From Heliorestis acidaminivorans (GTDB lineage: Bacteria; Bacillota; Desulfitobacteriia; Heliobacteriales; Heliobacteriaceae), in assembly GCF_008933955.1 (NCBI RefSeq), contig NZ_WBXO01000005.1, positions 1 to 64,000 of the forward strand: a stretch of DNA of 64,000 bases. The letters run 5' to 3'. Below are positions 52,886-61,997 of the stretch, piece after piece. Under the pieces are notes generated by a model, which had not been told where the DNA came from, ran no database searches, and worked only from the letters and a program-made list of their open reading frames with translations. A program made the position numbers and the translations under genes. Position 1 is the stretch's first letter. The number at the start of each line of letters is the position of its first letter.

Positions 52886-53740
52886 ATGGGCCTAATCGAT
52901 TTGCATACCCACTCTACAGCATCAGATGGAACATTAAGTCCTTCTGATTTGGTACAAAAAGCAAAAGAAAAAGGTATTACTCTGCTTGCTTTGACAGATC
53001 ATGATACAATTGACGGTGTAGCAGAAGCACAAGCACGAGGAAAGCAGTTAGGTGTAAAAGTTATTGCAGGAATTGAATTAAGTGTGAATTATTACAATCA
53101 AGAAATGCACATTTTAGGTTATCATGTAAATGTAGATCATCCAATATTGCAAGAAGAACTGCTTAAATTAAGACATTATCGAGAAATTCGCAATCCTCTT
53201 ATGATTGAAAGATTGAAAAAATTGGGAATTTCGATTACTCTAGAAGAAGTAGGGGAAATTGCAGAAGGAAATATTATTGGTCGTCCTCATATTGCAGCCC
53301 TGCTTGTTCGCAAAGGTATTGTATCTACAACGGAAGAAGCTTTTGAGCGTTTTCTAGCCGTTGGAAAAGCAGCTTATGTAAAAAAAGAAAAGTTAACGCC
53401 ACAAGCAGGAATTGAACTATTAAAGAAAGCAGGCGCAACAGTAGTTTTAGCTCATCCTATTTTTTTAGAGAAACAAGACAAGGCTAGCTTATCAGCGCTC
53501 TTGCGCGAGCTTGTCTCCTATGGTCTTGGAGGGATAGAAGCTTATTATCCCGAACATTCTGCAGAAGATGTAGAAAAGTTTGTAGCTCTAGCTAAAGAGC
53601 ATAATCTGATTGTTACAGGCGGCAGTGACTATCATGGTTCTAATAAGGTAGATATAGAACTTGGTAGAATCATGGCTAATGGAAGTCCTTTGCCTGTAGA
53701 ACTGATGAAAGTAATAAGGGAGAGTATAGAATATGTATGA
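52886..53740 (+). CDS. PHP-domain phosphoesterase (RNase AM/YciV-like)
   Basis: 284 residues. DLHTHSTASDGTLSP opens the PHP fold with two metal-binding His and an Asp; LALTDHDTIDG, GIELSVNY, GGSDYHG and HP near residue 190 complete the metal site. Related enzymes are 5'-to-3' exoribonucleases or 3',5'-nucleoside bisphosphate phosphatases. ATG 52886 gives the conserved N-terminus; 41 codons upstream the frame opens without a site. It overlaps queD by 8 bases. Confidence 0.85.
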   Translation: MGLIDLHTHSTASDGTLSPSDLVQKAKEKGITLLALTDHDTIDGVAEAQARGKQLGVKVIAGIELSVNYYNQEMHILGYHVNVDHPILQEELLKLRHYREIRNPLMIERLKKLGISITLEEVGEIAEGNIIGRPHIAALLVRKGIVSTTEEAFERFLAVGKAAYVKKEKLTPQAGIELLKKAGATVVLAHPIFLEKQDKASLSALLRELVSYGLGGIEAYYPEHSAEDVEKFVALAKEHNLIVTGGSDYHGSNKVDIELGRIMANGSPLPVELMKVIRESIEYV

Positions 53741-54110
53741 ATTAATTGTTCGGAGCCATTTTGATGCCGCTCACTACTTGCGTGATTATCCAGGTAAGTG
53801 TGCTCAGATTCATGGTCATACTTGGGATCTAGAGGTTGTACTTTCTGGTACTCAATTAGATGAGTTAGGTATGCTGATTGATTTTGGAATTGTAAAAGCA
53901 GAATTAAATCGTATCTGCGATCAACTTGATCATAAAATGATTAATGATCATGAATATTTTCAAGAACATAACCCTACAGCAGAAAATTTGGCACGCTTTT
54001 TCTATCAACAATTGACCGATTGGGTAAAAACAAGGTATCCTCATGTTAAAGTAGCTTCTGTAGAAGTTTGGGAATCTCCTCGTGCTTCCATTCGTTACAG
54101 AGCAGAATAA
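53733..54110 (+). CDS. queD: 6-carboxytetrahydropterin synthase
   Basis: 125 residues with the catalytic/zinc pattern SHFDAAHYLRDYPGKCAQIHGHTW: zinc His in FDAAH and HGH, Cys as nucleophile. It makes a queuosine precursor from dihydroneopterin triphosphate. GGGAGA 9 bases before the ATG. Confidence 0.92.
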   Translation: MYELIVRSHFDAAHYLRDYPGKCAQIHGHTWDLEVVLSGTQLDELGMLIDFGIVKAELNRICDQLDHKMINDHEYFQEHNPTAENLARFFYQQLTDWVKTRYPHVKVASVEVWESPRASIRYRAE

Positions 54111-54139
54111 ATTTTTAGTGATTCATAAGGAGAAAGGAT

Positions 54140-54742
54140 ATGTTAACGTACGAAGACGTCTGGGAAGAACTGCTACATGCATTAGAAGAATCGGGATTGG
54201 ATATTTTTGACATTCAAAACTTTATTGAGACAGGAAGTTGTCTCCGTGAGTTTCGTTGTTTTTGTCAAGTCCCCGATGCCACTGTTCACTCAGAGCTCAA
54301 GACGGAGATTGCCTTTCTCTGGGATGCCAGAATGACGGCTTCATCTCTTTATGATCTACAGGGTTCATCAACGCAAATAGCAGTAGATTCTTTTTCTTCT
54401 TCCAATGAGGGTTCTTTTCAAAGAGGAGAACTTAGTGGGCCTGTTTTGGAGTTAGAGATCAAATATTACTTTCCTGCTAAAGACTTTCAATGGGCAGGCA
54501 TTTTGACGCGAAGAGTACAAAGTATTATTAGCCATATGGTAGAGCCCCAGAAGATGCCAGAAGTAAACTTTGAAATATCCGTAACTCCTGAACAACAAGT
54601 CAATATTCATAGTGCTTATGCCTTTTATAAATGGCCTCTTCGGCTCGATAGCTTTGAAGTGCAATTTGATTCCCTAGGCAACGAAATTTCTCGTATCCTA
54701 CATGCTATGCATCATTCTGGTCACTTTGAGGAGCTACTTTAG
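54140..54742 (+). CDS. Unknown 200-residue soluble protein
   Basis: Begins LTYEDVWEELLHALEESGLD and is acidic with a mixed alpha/beta composition; the Ser-rich linker (about 75-95) separates an N-terminal helical half from a beta-rich C-terminal half. No domain recognised. ATG has AAGGAGAAAGG upstream, 30 bases after queD; the next gene starts 3 bases beyond its stop, suggesting an operon. Confidence 0.7.
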   Translation: MLTYEDVWEELLHALEESGLDIFDIQNFIETGSCLREFRCFCQVPDATVHSELKTEIAFLWDARMTASSLYDLQGSSTQIAVDSFSSSNEGSFQRGELSGPVLELEIKYYFPAKDFQWAGILTRRVQSIISHMVEPQKMPEVNFEISVTPEQQVNIHSAYAFYKWPLRLDSFEVQFDSLGNEISRILHAMHHSGHFEELL

Positions 54743-54745
54743 ATA

Positions 54746-55474
54746 ATGGAGAAAGCAGTTAGTATACTAAGTAAGAAATTTCCTCAGGGAATTGGTTACG
54801 ACTTGGTAGCTTTTCACGCTTCTGCTACTGTGGCCGATTACGTAGAGGCAGTAGAAGATTTTTTTACAGCAAATAGATGGTCTGCCTTACGACATGAACA
54901 GAAGGAACAAGAAGGGTGGGGTCATTGTCTAGGCTGTCCCCATTGTTGTTCAGAGAGGATTCCCTTGACTATAGGCGATGTCATTACTTTAACAAGCCTA
55001 TTACCTGATGGTATAGAGCGTCCTAGGGAAGGTCCTGTGCATAGCCAAGATATAGCTTTAGCATTAGACAAATTTGCACATATAGATGTAGTAAACGGTA
55101 TGGTTGATATTACTTTAAAGCGCAATGAGCAAGGGCAGTGCTATCTTTTTGATGAAGAAGGAAAACGTTGCTCCTATCATGCTTGGCGACCTCTGGTATG
55201 TCGAACTTTTTTCTGCTCTTATCTATCCCATAGAGCCGATAAGTTTCGTCAACGGCTGATCAATGATGGTGAAGATGAGCTAGTGCGTTTTTTGCTAACT
55301 TTTAATCTTCTTCCTGAGCTTTGGCAAGGGAAGGTTTCCATAGAAGATTATCCTGAAACGGCTTGGGGCAAGGCCTATGATCAAAGTAACAATGTCCTAC
55401 CTCAGAATATTGAAAAAATTGTTCTATTAGAATCTTTTACAGCTTCTCTTGGCCTTGTCAGGATAAATAGATAA
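54746..55474 (+). CDS. YkgJ-type cysteine cluster protein
   Basis: 242 residues. The Cys motif CLGCPHCCSERIP plus CYLF, KRCSYHAWRPLVCRTF are typical of the YkgJ/CxxCxxCC family, thought to bind a metal or Fe-S centre. Function unknown. Start is 3 bases after the previous stop with GAGGAGC about 10 bases upstream. Confidence 0.82.
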   Translation: MEKAVSILSKKFPQGIGYDLVAFHASATVADYVEAVEDFFTANRWSALRHEQKEQEGWGHCLGCPHCCSERIPLTIGDVITLTSLLPDGIERPREGPVHSQDIALALDKFAHIDVVNGMVDITLKRNEQGQCYLFDEEGKRCSYHAWRPLVCRTFFCSYLSHRADKFRQRLINDGEDELVRFLLTFNLLPELWQGKVSIEDYPETAWGKAYDQSNNVLPQNIEKIVLLESFTASLGLVRINR

Positions 55475-55521
55475 TGGTATGCTTGTGTTAATAAAATAGA
55501 CCTGTAAAGGGGTTGGGACGG

Positions 55522-55869
55522 GTGTTGGAACTCCAGACCCGAGAACTCGGCTCATCAAAAGTAGTAGACATAAAAGGTGAAATCGATGGTGTAGGACTAG
55601 ACCGCTTTAAAGCTGGTTTAGCCGAAGCAGGAGATGCCGAGGGTCAATCAGTTATACTTAATTTTACTGATGTCATGTTCATAAGCAGCTCTGGACTAGG
55701 CGCTTTGGTGGCCTTTTATAAACAATTGCGTGCCCAAAATCGTAAGCTCATTGTTTATGGATTACGCGATGTTATTCGACAGGTCTTTGAGATTGTTCGG
55801 TTGAACAAAGTTATGATTCTTGTTGATACGGAGGAAGAGGCCTTAAAGTTGCTAGAGGCAGAGGAGTGA
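55522..55869 (+). CDS. STAS-domain anti-sigma-factor antagonist (RsbV/SpoIIAA-like)
   Basis: 115 residues with VMFISSSGLGALVAF; the serines before GLG are where the family is phosphorylated by a cognate kinase. GTG 55522 has AAAGGGG 9 bases before it; TTG 55513 adjoins that site and is less likely. First gene of a three-gene cassette with CheC and HATPase genes. Confidence 0.87.
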   Translation: MLELQTRELGSSKVVDIKGEIDGVGLDRFKAGLAEAGDAEGQSVILNFTDVMFISSSGLGALVAFYKQLRAQNRKLIVYGLRDVIRQVFEIVRLNKVMILVDTEEEALKLLEAEE

Positions 55870-55875
55870 GTTGTC

Positions 55876-56487
55876 GTGAACTTTCTAGAATTGACTCCGA
55901 TGCAGATAGATGCACTCAAAGAAGTAGGTAATGTAGGCGCTGGTAATGCGGCCACTGCTTTATCACAAATGGTTCAGCGTGGCATTGATATGAAAGTGCC
56001 CAACTTGAAGGTTGTACCTTTTTCCCAAGTTGCTGAGCATATGGGTGGAGATGAGAGTATTGTAGCTGGAGTCTATCTACGCGTAGATGGAAAAGCGCCA
56101 GCTAATATTCTCTTTGCATTGACGGAGGAATCAGCCAAAAGGATGGTTGATTTGCTAATGGGCATGCAACCTGGGACGACAGTTTCCCTTGGGGAAATGG
56201 AGATCTCTGCTTTGAAAGAAGTAGGGAATATCTTAGCTGGTACTTATCTAAATGCTTTGTCCATGTTTACAAGACTTACTTTTGAGCAGTCTGTACCAGC
56301 TCTGGCTATTGATATGGCGGCGGCAATTATCAGTGTAGTTTTGACAACTATTGCTGAAGTAGGCGATCATGCCATGCTTTTGGAAACAGAGTTTCAAGGC
56401 CTAGATTTAGAAGTAAAAGGAACGCTTTATCTGATACCAGAAGAAGGCTCCTTAGAATTAATATTAAGTACACTAGGTTTGGCGTAG
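55876..56487 (+). CDS. cheC: CheC-family phosphatase
   Basis: 203 residues with two CheC-type active-site blocks: EVGNVGAGNAATAL near the N-terminus and EVGNILAGTYLNAL in the middle, each carrying the Glu and Asn that act on phosphoryl groups. Known CheC proteins dephosphorylate CheY-P; here the neighbours are a STAS protein and a GHKL kinase-like ATPase instead of cheD. GTG with AGAGGAGTG 7 bases upstream, 6 bases after the STAS gene. Confidence 0.88.
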   Translation: MNFLELTPMQIDALKEVGNVGAGNAATALSQMVQRGIDMKVPNLKVVPFSQVAEHMGGDESIVAGVYLRVDGKAPANILFALTEESAKRMVDLLMGMQPGTTVSLGEMEISALKEVGNILAGTYLNALSMFTRLTFEQSVPALAIDMAAAIISVVLTTIAEVGDHAMLLETEFQGLDLEVKGTLYLIPEEGSLELILSTLGLA

Positions 56488-56527
56488 CAGTAAGGCCTTT
56501 GATTGTATCTAGGAAAGGGCGAAGTCT

Positions 56528-56935
56528 ATGGGCATGATAGAAATGGATATGGTGAGTCGCTACGATGAGTTACCTCGTGTCCATCGATTAATTGATGAGC
56601 TAGGTCACAAGAATAATTGGGATCATGAAACGATTTTTTATCTAAAACTTGCTTTATCTGAGGCAATTAACAACGTTATTGTTCACGGATACGGTGGAGA
56701 AAGTGATAATCCTATTACGCTTCAAATGAGAGTAACACCGGAGCGAATAGAGACCCATCTTTTAGATCAAGGAAAAGGATTCTTGATTCATGAACGAAAG
56801 GCATCTTTGCCTAATTCCTGTAGTGAAAGTGGCCGTGGCATTTTTCTTATTTGCCATTTTATGGACCAAGCCTTTTCTGCTCGCAAAGGTGAGTGGAATG
56901 ACTTAACACTTATTAAGGAACTAAGAAATTCCTAA
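56528..56935 (+). CDS. GHKL-type ATP-binding protein (RsbW/SpoIIAB-like)
   Basis: 135 residues. N box LSEAINNVIVHGYGG, G1 LDQGKGF and G2 ESGRGIFLI form a complete Bergerat ATP site without a DHp domain, as in anti-sigma serine kinases. It could phosphorylate the STAS protein two genes upstream. ATG with AAAGGGCG 8 bases before it. Confidence 0.87.
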   Translation: MGMIEMDMVSRYDELPRVHRLIDELGHKNNWDHETIFYLKLALSEAINNVIVHGYGGESDNPITLQMRVTPERIETHLLDQGKGFLIHERKASLPNSCSESGRGIFLICHFMDQAFSARKGEWNDLTLIKELRNS

Positions 56936-56956
56936 TTACTCAGTTACTTGCTTTTA

Positions 56957-56985
56957 TTGCGCCTTTTTGCGGGGTAAGGTATAAT
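56957..56985 (+). promoter_or_regulatory. SigA-type promoter
   Basis: TTGCGC, 17-base spacer, TATAAT, 38 bases before the DUF1858 gene. Confidence 0.6.
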
Positions 56986-57023
56986 TGAGCCTATGGTCTT
57001 TTAGTTGAAGGAGGTGTAGTAGA

Positions 57024-57230
57024 ATGATTACTAAAGATATGAGTATTGGAGAAACAGTTTCTAAATTCCCTCAAGTTGTACCTGTATTCATGGGCTTTGG
57101 AATGGGTTGCCTAGGCTGTTCAGCCGCTCGATTTGAAAACATCGAACAAGGTGCTCGTGCTCATGGTGTAGACGTAGATAAATTAATGGCAGAACTGAAC
57201 AAAGCTGTTAGCCAAGGTGAAGAAAAATAA
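57024..57230 (+). CDS. DUF1858 protein
   Basis: 68 residues matching the DUF1858 pattern: ITKDMSIGETVSKFPQVVPV, then GMGCLGCSAARFENIE with the conserved CxxC. Such small proteins are frequent beside redox or hybrid-cluster genes; the function is unknown. AAGGAGGTG 8 bases upstream; terminator follows, so it is monocistronic. Confidence 0.9.
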   Translation: MITKDMSIGETVSKFPQVVPVFMGFGMGCLGCSAARFENIEQGARAHGVDVDKLMAELNKAVSQGEEK

Positions 57231-57244
57231 AATAGCAAAGTACA

Positions 57245-57286
57245 AAAGGAAGCTTTTTTAACTAAGAAAAAGCTTCCTTTCTTTTT
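57245..57286 (+). terminator. Intrinsic terminator
   Basis: aaaggaagcttttt/aaaaagcttccttt stem with a T-rich tail. Confidence 0.85.
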
Positions 57287-57387
57287 GCCTATTTTTCTTA
57301 CTATTCTGCTTATTTATCATCTATTTTGGATAGAATCGAAGCTTTTAAGGATGAATATTTTTATAATTGCAACTACTTTGTAACATA

Positions 57388-57417
57388 TTGCACAAACTTT
57401 ATTGTTGCGAGTATAAT
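57388..57417 (+). promoter_or_regulatory. SigA-type promoter upstream of pduL
   Basis: TTGCAC, 18-base spacer, TATAAT, about 40 bases before the ATG. Confidence 0.6.
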
Positions 57418-57458
57418 TGACTTAATTACTGGTACAACTCGGGAGGAGGAACTACATC

Positions 57459-58100
57459 ATGACAAAATACAACATTCCCGTACAAGTTCCTGTTGGCGTT
57501 TCTAATAAACATATTCATCTCTCCCAGGCTCACTTAGAGCAGCTTTTTGGAAAAGGACATAAATTAACTGAATTGAAGCCACTTTACCAACCCGGTCACT
57601 TTGCTTGTAAAGAAGTGGTAACTATAGCAGGTCCTAAAGGTATTATTCCTAATGTTCGCGTTCTAGGTCCTCTTCGCTCGCAAACACAGGTGGAAATCTC
57701 TCGCTCCGATTCTTTTGCTTTAGGTATTAAACCACCTCTTCGTGACTCTGGTGACTTAGAAGGTTCTGCCGGTTGCATACTGATGGGACCGAAAGGTACT
57801 GTTGTTTTGGAGGAAGGCGTGATTATGGCGGCTCGCCATATTCACTTAGGCGTAGAAGAAGCAAAAGTTCTGCAGTTGAAAGATAAAGACCGCGTCAATA
57901 TTAGCGTTGGTGGTGAGCGAGGCCTTATTTTCAACAATGTTCTGGTAAGGGTGGCACAAGGTCTTCGCTTAGAATTCCATGTTGATATAGATGAAGCGAA
58001 TGCTGGCTTTTTAGCTAGTGGTGACTATGCTTATATTACGGAGAAAAGTGAAGAAAAAGAGGTTTCAACAATGTCAGAAAGAGTAATCCAGAAAATTTAA
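57459..58100 (+). CDS. pduL: Phosphate propanoyltransferase
   Basis: 213 residues with the two PduL domains: VPVGVSNKHIHLSQAHLEQL and ARHIHLGVEEAK carry the zinc-binding histidines. It interconverts propionyl-CoA (or acetyl-CoA) and the acyl phosphate, which an acetate/propionate kinase can turn into ATP. No microcompartment shell genes are nearby, so this is a cytosolic form. It can join the methylmalonyl-CoA pathway to propionate formation or uptake. GGAGGAGG upstream of the ATG. Confidence 0.92.
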   Translation: MTKYNIPVQVPVGVSNKHIHLSQAHLEQLFGKGHKLTELKPLYQPGHFACKEVVTIAGPKGIIPNVRVLGPLRSQTQVEISRSDSFALGIKPPLRDSGDLEGSAGCILMGPKGTVVLEEGVIMAARHIHLGVEEAKVLQLKDKDRVNISVGGERGLIFNNVLVRVAQGLRLEFHVDIDEANAGFLASGDYAYITEKSEEKEVSTMSERVIQKI

Positions 58101-58139
58101 AATCAGGAAAGCGGATTCGGAGTAAAAACGTGGTATAAT

Positions 58140-58175
58140 AAAAAGTGGCTACAGATGTATGTAGCCACTTTTTCT
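58140..58175 (+). terminator. Intrinsic terminator of pduL
   Basis: aaaaagtggctaca/tgtagccacttttt, 14-bp perfect stem with T-run. Confidence 0.9.
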
Positions 58176-58240
58176 ATTACATATAATCGCCATAAAGCAC
58201 CAGTGACAACAGTCACTTTTGATTAAGGGAGGATAACCTT

Positions 58241-59299
58241 GTGCGTCAAATCGGAATTGACTATGCTAATATTGGACACGTTTTGTCACGCACTATTTTT
58301 ACAGCTGATGGTCAGATTCTATTAGGTCGAGGTGTTGTTTTAACAGCTGGTTTTATTGCTAAGCTACGCAACTTAGGGATTACAGCCCTCTATATAGAAG
58401 ATGAAAGATTTTCTGACATAGTTCTTAAAGACGTGGTAAGTGAAGAGACGAGACGAGAAGTCCTGCGATCATTAAAAGAATCTACTGATGTAGTTCGAAG
58501 TGGCAAAAAAATTGACGGTAAAAGGATCAAAGATGCTGTCAACCAAGTGATCGACGAAGTAATGAGAAATCACAATGTACTAGTTAGCTTCCCAGATATT
58601 AGGACGAATGAAAACCAATTGATGGCTCATAGTGTTCAAGTGTGCATTCTTAGTGCTCTCTTAGGTGTTGCTAGTAGCTTGGATCGATATCGTCTCGCCG
58701 ACTTAGCTGTAGGAGCTCTGCTTCATGATCTAGGCATGACTGTATTGTCTAAGGAGCTTGTAATTAAGCCACTTCAAATGATGACAGCTGAAGAGCGACA
58801 AGCTTACTATGATCATACCTTAAAAGGTTTTGAGCTATTACGCAGTAACGGCAATATACCTTTAACATCGGCTCATGTAGCTTTCCAACATCATGAGCAT
58901 ATCGATGGGTCGGGCTTTCCGCGCAATCTACAAAGCGATGATATTCATCTATACGGACGCATTACTGCCGTAGCAGATACTTATGATCAGCTAGTCAATG
59001 GTAATCGAGAGGGACGCAAATTTTTACCCCATGAAGCTTGTGAGTTCTTAATGGCTAGCGCAGGTTCTAAGCTTGATGTGGAGCTGGTACGACTTTTCTT
59101 GAAAAATATTGCCGCCTATCCTACAGGTGCTTCAGTACGGCTATCGACAGGAGAAATTGGCGTAGTAGTCGATCAAAATAATTCTATGCCTATGCGGCCT
59201 ATAATTCGCGTCTTAGAAGAGCGAAGTCGCGTTATTGAGCCTATAGAATACGATCTAGTATCAGAGAAAACAATGTTTATAAAAGAAGTAATGCTGTAA
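58241..59299 (+). CDS. HD-GYP phosphodiesterase-like protein
   Basis: 352 residues. The HD motif is LLHDLGM and the GYP-equivalent is HHEHIDGSGFP, with KELVIKP between them; these are the metal and c-di-GMP-site residues, although the GYP triplet reads GFP. The N-terminal 100 residues are an unrecognised domain, and the C-terminal 60 are an appended beta domain seen in this family. GTG with GGGAGG 9 bases upstream. Confidence 0.88.
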   Translation: MRQIGIDYANIGHVLSRTIFTADGQILLGRGVVLTAGFIAKLRNLGITALYIEDERFSDIVLKDVVSEETRREVLRSLKESTDVVRSGKKIDGKRIKDAVNQVIDEVMRNHNVLVSFPDIRTNENQLMAHSVQVCILSALLGVASSLDRYRLADLAVGALLHDLGMTVLSKELVIKPLQMMTAEERQAYYDHTLKGFELLRSNGNIPLTSAHVAFQHHEHIDGSGFPRNLQSDDIHLYGRITAVADTYDQLVNGNREGRKFLPHEACEFLMASAGSKLDVELVRLFLKNIAAYPTGASVRLSTGEIGVVVDQNNSMPMRPIIRVLEERSRVIEPIEYDLVSEKTMFIKEVML

Positions 59300-59374
59300 A
59301 AGTTTGTCACGTCAACAAGCTGGGCACTCTATTGTATAGTATTTATACTATTTTTTGTGCAGGCGAGTTGAAGT

Positions 59375-60262
59375 ATGAGCATTTGGAAAAAAAGGATCAA
59401 AAAGTGGTCCTATGAAGTCACAGGCATTGCTATTGGAGCTTTTATTTTTGCCTTTGGCTTAAACTACTTTATCATTGCCAATCGTTTGGCTGAAGGTGGT
59501 TTAACTGGTGTTGTCTTGATTCTCCATTACCTTTTCCATTGGCCTGTTGGTCCCACTTACTTAGCTTTAAATTTACCTCTTTTTATCGCTGGTTGGCGCT
59601 TTCTAGGTCGTGATTTTGCTTGGAAAACTTTAGTAGGGACAGCCCTTGTATCTCTGGCTATTGAGCTTACTAAGCACTTTCAAGCACCGATGGCAGAAGA
59701 CCTTTTTCTGGCCGCCTTATATGGTGGTGGTGCTGTCGGAATCGGTCTAGGAATTATTTTCTATCTCGGCGGTAGTACAGGCGGTGCTGATATTTTGGCC
59801 CGCTTCATCAATCAATACTGGGGCTGGCCTGTCGGGCGTGGTTTATTGCTTGTTGATACAATTGTTATTGTAGCTGTAGGTATTTTTTTCGGTCTTACCG
59901 TAGCTCTCTACACACTGGTAGCTGTTTTTGTCGCCACTAGAGTTATTGATTTTGTACAGGAAGGTGCTTATTCAGCTAAAGCCGCTATGATAATTTCTGA
60001 TAAAAGAAGTGAGATAGCCGAAGCGGTGGTAGACAAACTAGGAAGAGGAGCTACCTTGTTTAGTGGTCGAGGTGCCTATACTGATCAAGATAAAGAAGTC
60101 TTATATTGTGTAGTCAGTCGCAATGAGCTCGTTCGTTTAAAAGCTCTTGTTTACGAATGTGATCCCAAGGCGTTTATGATTATTAATGATGTTCATGAAG
60201 TTTTTGGTGAAGGTTTCCGAAGATGGCCTTACAAAAAGAAAAAAGGTGTTGTAGATGGTTGA
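59375..60262 (+). CDS. YitT-family membrane protein
   Basis: 295 residues with six membrane helices (DUF161) and a C-terminal soluble DUF2179 domain from about residue 200 (AAMIISDKRSEIAEAVVDKL). Function unknown. It overlaps the convergent helicase gene by 34 bases at the 3' ends. The ATG has only a weak site (GGCGAG). Confidence 0.88.
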   Translation: MSIWKKRIKKWSYEVTGIAIGAFIFAFGLNYFIIANRLAEGGLTGVVLILHYLFHWPVGPTYLALNLPLFIAGWRFLGRDFAWKTLVGTALVSLAIELTKHFQAPMAEDLFLAALYGGGAVGIGLGIIFYLGGSTGGADILARFINQYWGWPVGRGLLLVDTIVIVAVGIFFGLTVALYTLVAVFVATRVIDFVQEGAYSAKAAMIISDKRSEIAEAVVDKLGRGATLFSGRGAYTDQDKEVLYCVVSRNELVRLKALVYECDPKAFMIINDVHEVFGEGFRRWPYKKKKGVVDG

Positions 60263-61740
60263 AAAGGAGTTAGCGAGCTTTCTGTAGAAGTCGTTGGCTC
60301 TTTTTCTTCTTCTGTCTGCAAGTCGAGAAGATATTCTAATACTTCTCTATCCATATTCATAGAAGATTCTTTACTATAGAGCAATTTTTCTAAAGATCCA
60401 ATAGTTGAGGTAAACATGTTAATTTTTTCAGATAGCAGATCAAGCATATATTCTTCAATCGTGTTTCGGGTAGTTAAATTATAGACTTGAACGTCTCGGT
60501 CTTGTCCTAGACGATGAACTCTGCCAATACGCTGTTCTAAGCGCATAGGATTCCAAGGTAAGTCATAGTTAATTACTTGGTGACAGAATTGCAAGTTAAT
60601 ACCTTCCCCACCTGACTCTGTAGATATGAGTACAGGAATATCACTTTGGTGGAACTGGCTTTGTGTGATAGCTCTAGTCCAGCGACCTAGGCCACCGTAA
60701 TAAGTTAAAAAAGGAATGCCTGCGCTTTGTAGGTGCATAGCCAAGTAATCTAATGTTTGCACGTACTCAGTAAAGATAATGACTTTTTCTTTATTTTTTT
60801 TGACAAATTCTGTTACGACCTGTCCTTTGGCGTTATGGCGGATTTTTTTGGCAAGGGGGATCAGTTCTGTAAGTCCCATTGATTCAATAGTACCCATTGC
60901 GGCAAAAGAGCTAGAACATACTTCGCGCAAAAGTGTTAGTAAACCAAGGACGCTTTTTTTCTCTTCTTTGCGACGTCGAAATTCGCCACGCAAATATTTT
61001 ACAACAGCATTATAAAGAACTCTTTCAGGCTCTGTTAACTCAATTGGTAAGAGATGGACTTTGCGAGGAGGCAATTTTATTTCGCATTCACTACGGTGAT
61101 GGCGAACCATTACTCCTGATAATATATCTTGCAATTCTTGAGGATTTTTTGGCTCTCTTTTGTTGCGCATAAAAGCACTCTGAAAGTCTTGGTACTGTCC
61201 GAAATAGCCTGGTCGAAGTAAGTCAACGAGGTGATAGAGCTCTTTCAAGTCGTTTTGTACGGGCGTAGCTGTTAGTAATAATAAGTTGCGGCATCGGAGA
61301 GAACGCATAAATTGATAGTTGCTACTTCGTGGGTTTTTTAGTCGATGGGCTTCGTCGACTATTATGACGTCATAATCAATGGATTGGATAATTTCGGCAT
61401 GAGGAGACCGTTTGGCCAAATCGATAGATGCTACGACAAAAGGATGCCAGTTCCAGCCGTAATCTCTTTTGTTAACCCAGCAAGGGAATTCGAATTTACT
61501 GCGCATCTCGCTCGCCCATTGGCCTGTAAGATTGGCAGGTGTTAAGATTAAGACTTTCTCTGCCCCTCCACGGTATTGTAGTTCTTTAATAAAGAGACCT
61601 GCTTCAATTGTTTTTCCCAGACCCACTTCATCGGCTAGAATGGCCCGTCCGCCCATAGGAAATAATGCTTTCCAAGCGGCTTGGATCTGGTGGGGCAAAG
61701 GATCGAAAGTTAGTTGATGCAAGCATTGCAAAGGACCCAA
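60229..61740 (-). CDS. SNF2-family DNA helicase/ATPase
   Basis: 503 residues with Walker A ILADEVGLGKTIEAGL, DEAH box IIVDEAHRLKN, motif III LLLTATPVQN, motif V STESGGEGINLQ and motif VI RIGRVHRLGQ. Standalone SNF2 translocases of this short kind lack extra domains. TTG 61740 has GGAAGGA 9 bases upstream; an ATG nearby is in another frame. Confidence 0.9.
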   Translation of the reverse strand: MGPLQCLHQLTFDPLPHQIQAAWKALFPMGGRAILADEVGLGKTIEAGLFIKELQYRGGAEKVLILTPANLTGQWASEMRSKFEFPCWVNKRDYGWNWHPFVVASIDLAKRSPHAEIIQSIDYDVIIVDEAHRLKNPRSSNYQFMRSLRCRNLLLLTATPVQNDLKELYHLVDLLRPGYFGQYQDFQSAFMRNKREPKNPQELQDILSGVMVRHHRSECEIKLPPRKVHLLPIELTEPERVLYNAVVKYLRGEFRRRKEEKKSVLGLLTLLREVCSSSFAAMGTIESMGLTELIPLAKKIRHNAKGQVVTEFVKKNKEKVIIFTEYVQTLDYLAMHLQSAGIPFLTYYGGLGRWTRAITQSQFHQSDIPVLISTESGGEGINLQFCHQVINYDLPWNPMRLEQRIGRVHRLGQDRDVQVYNLTTRNTIEEYMLDLLSEKINMFTSTIGSLEKLLYSKESSMNMDREVLEYLLDLQTEEEKEPTTSTESSLTPFQPSTTPFFFL

Positions 61741-61997
61741 ATATCGTCATCCTTCCAAGGAAAAACTGTTATCTTATTCTGCAAGTTGCTGTTAAGCTTC
61801 ATGTCTGGTAAATATTCCGCTTCCTCGGAAGTGTATATCTTGACAGACTGCGCATAATAAGAGAGGTCTACTATGGTCTAAGGTTAATGTTTCATCTATA
61901 TTTTTACAATTATTTAACAACTTCTTAAAAAACCTTGGACAGCCTGTGGTAATTTTTGATAATATAACTGAGAAGGAAATGATAGGTAAGGAGGGCA

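Noticed and set aside
61741..61997. Coding gene between the helicase and the glycosyltransferase
   Set aside because: The only frame there (minus, 61792-62049) overlaps the start of the glycosyltransferase and has no ribosome binding site or recognisable content.
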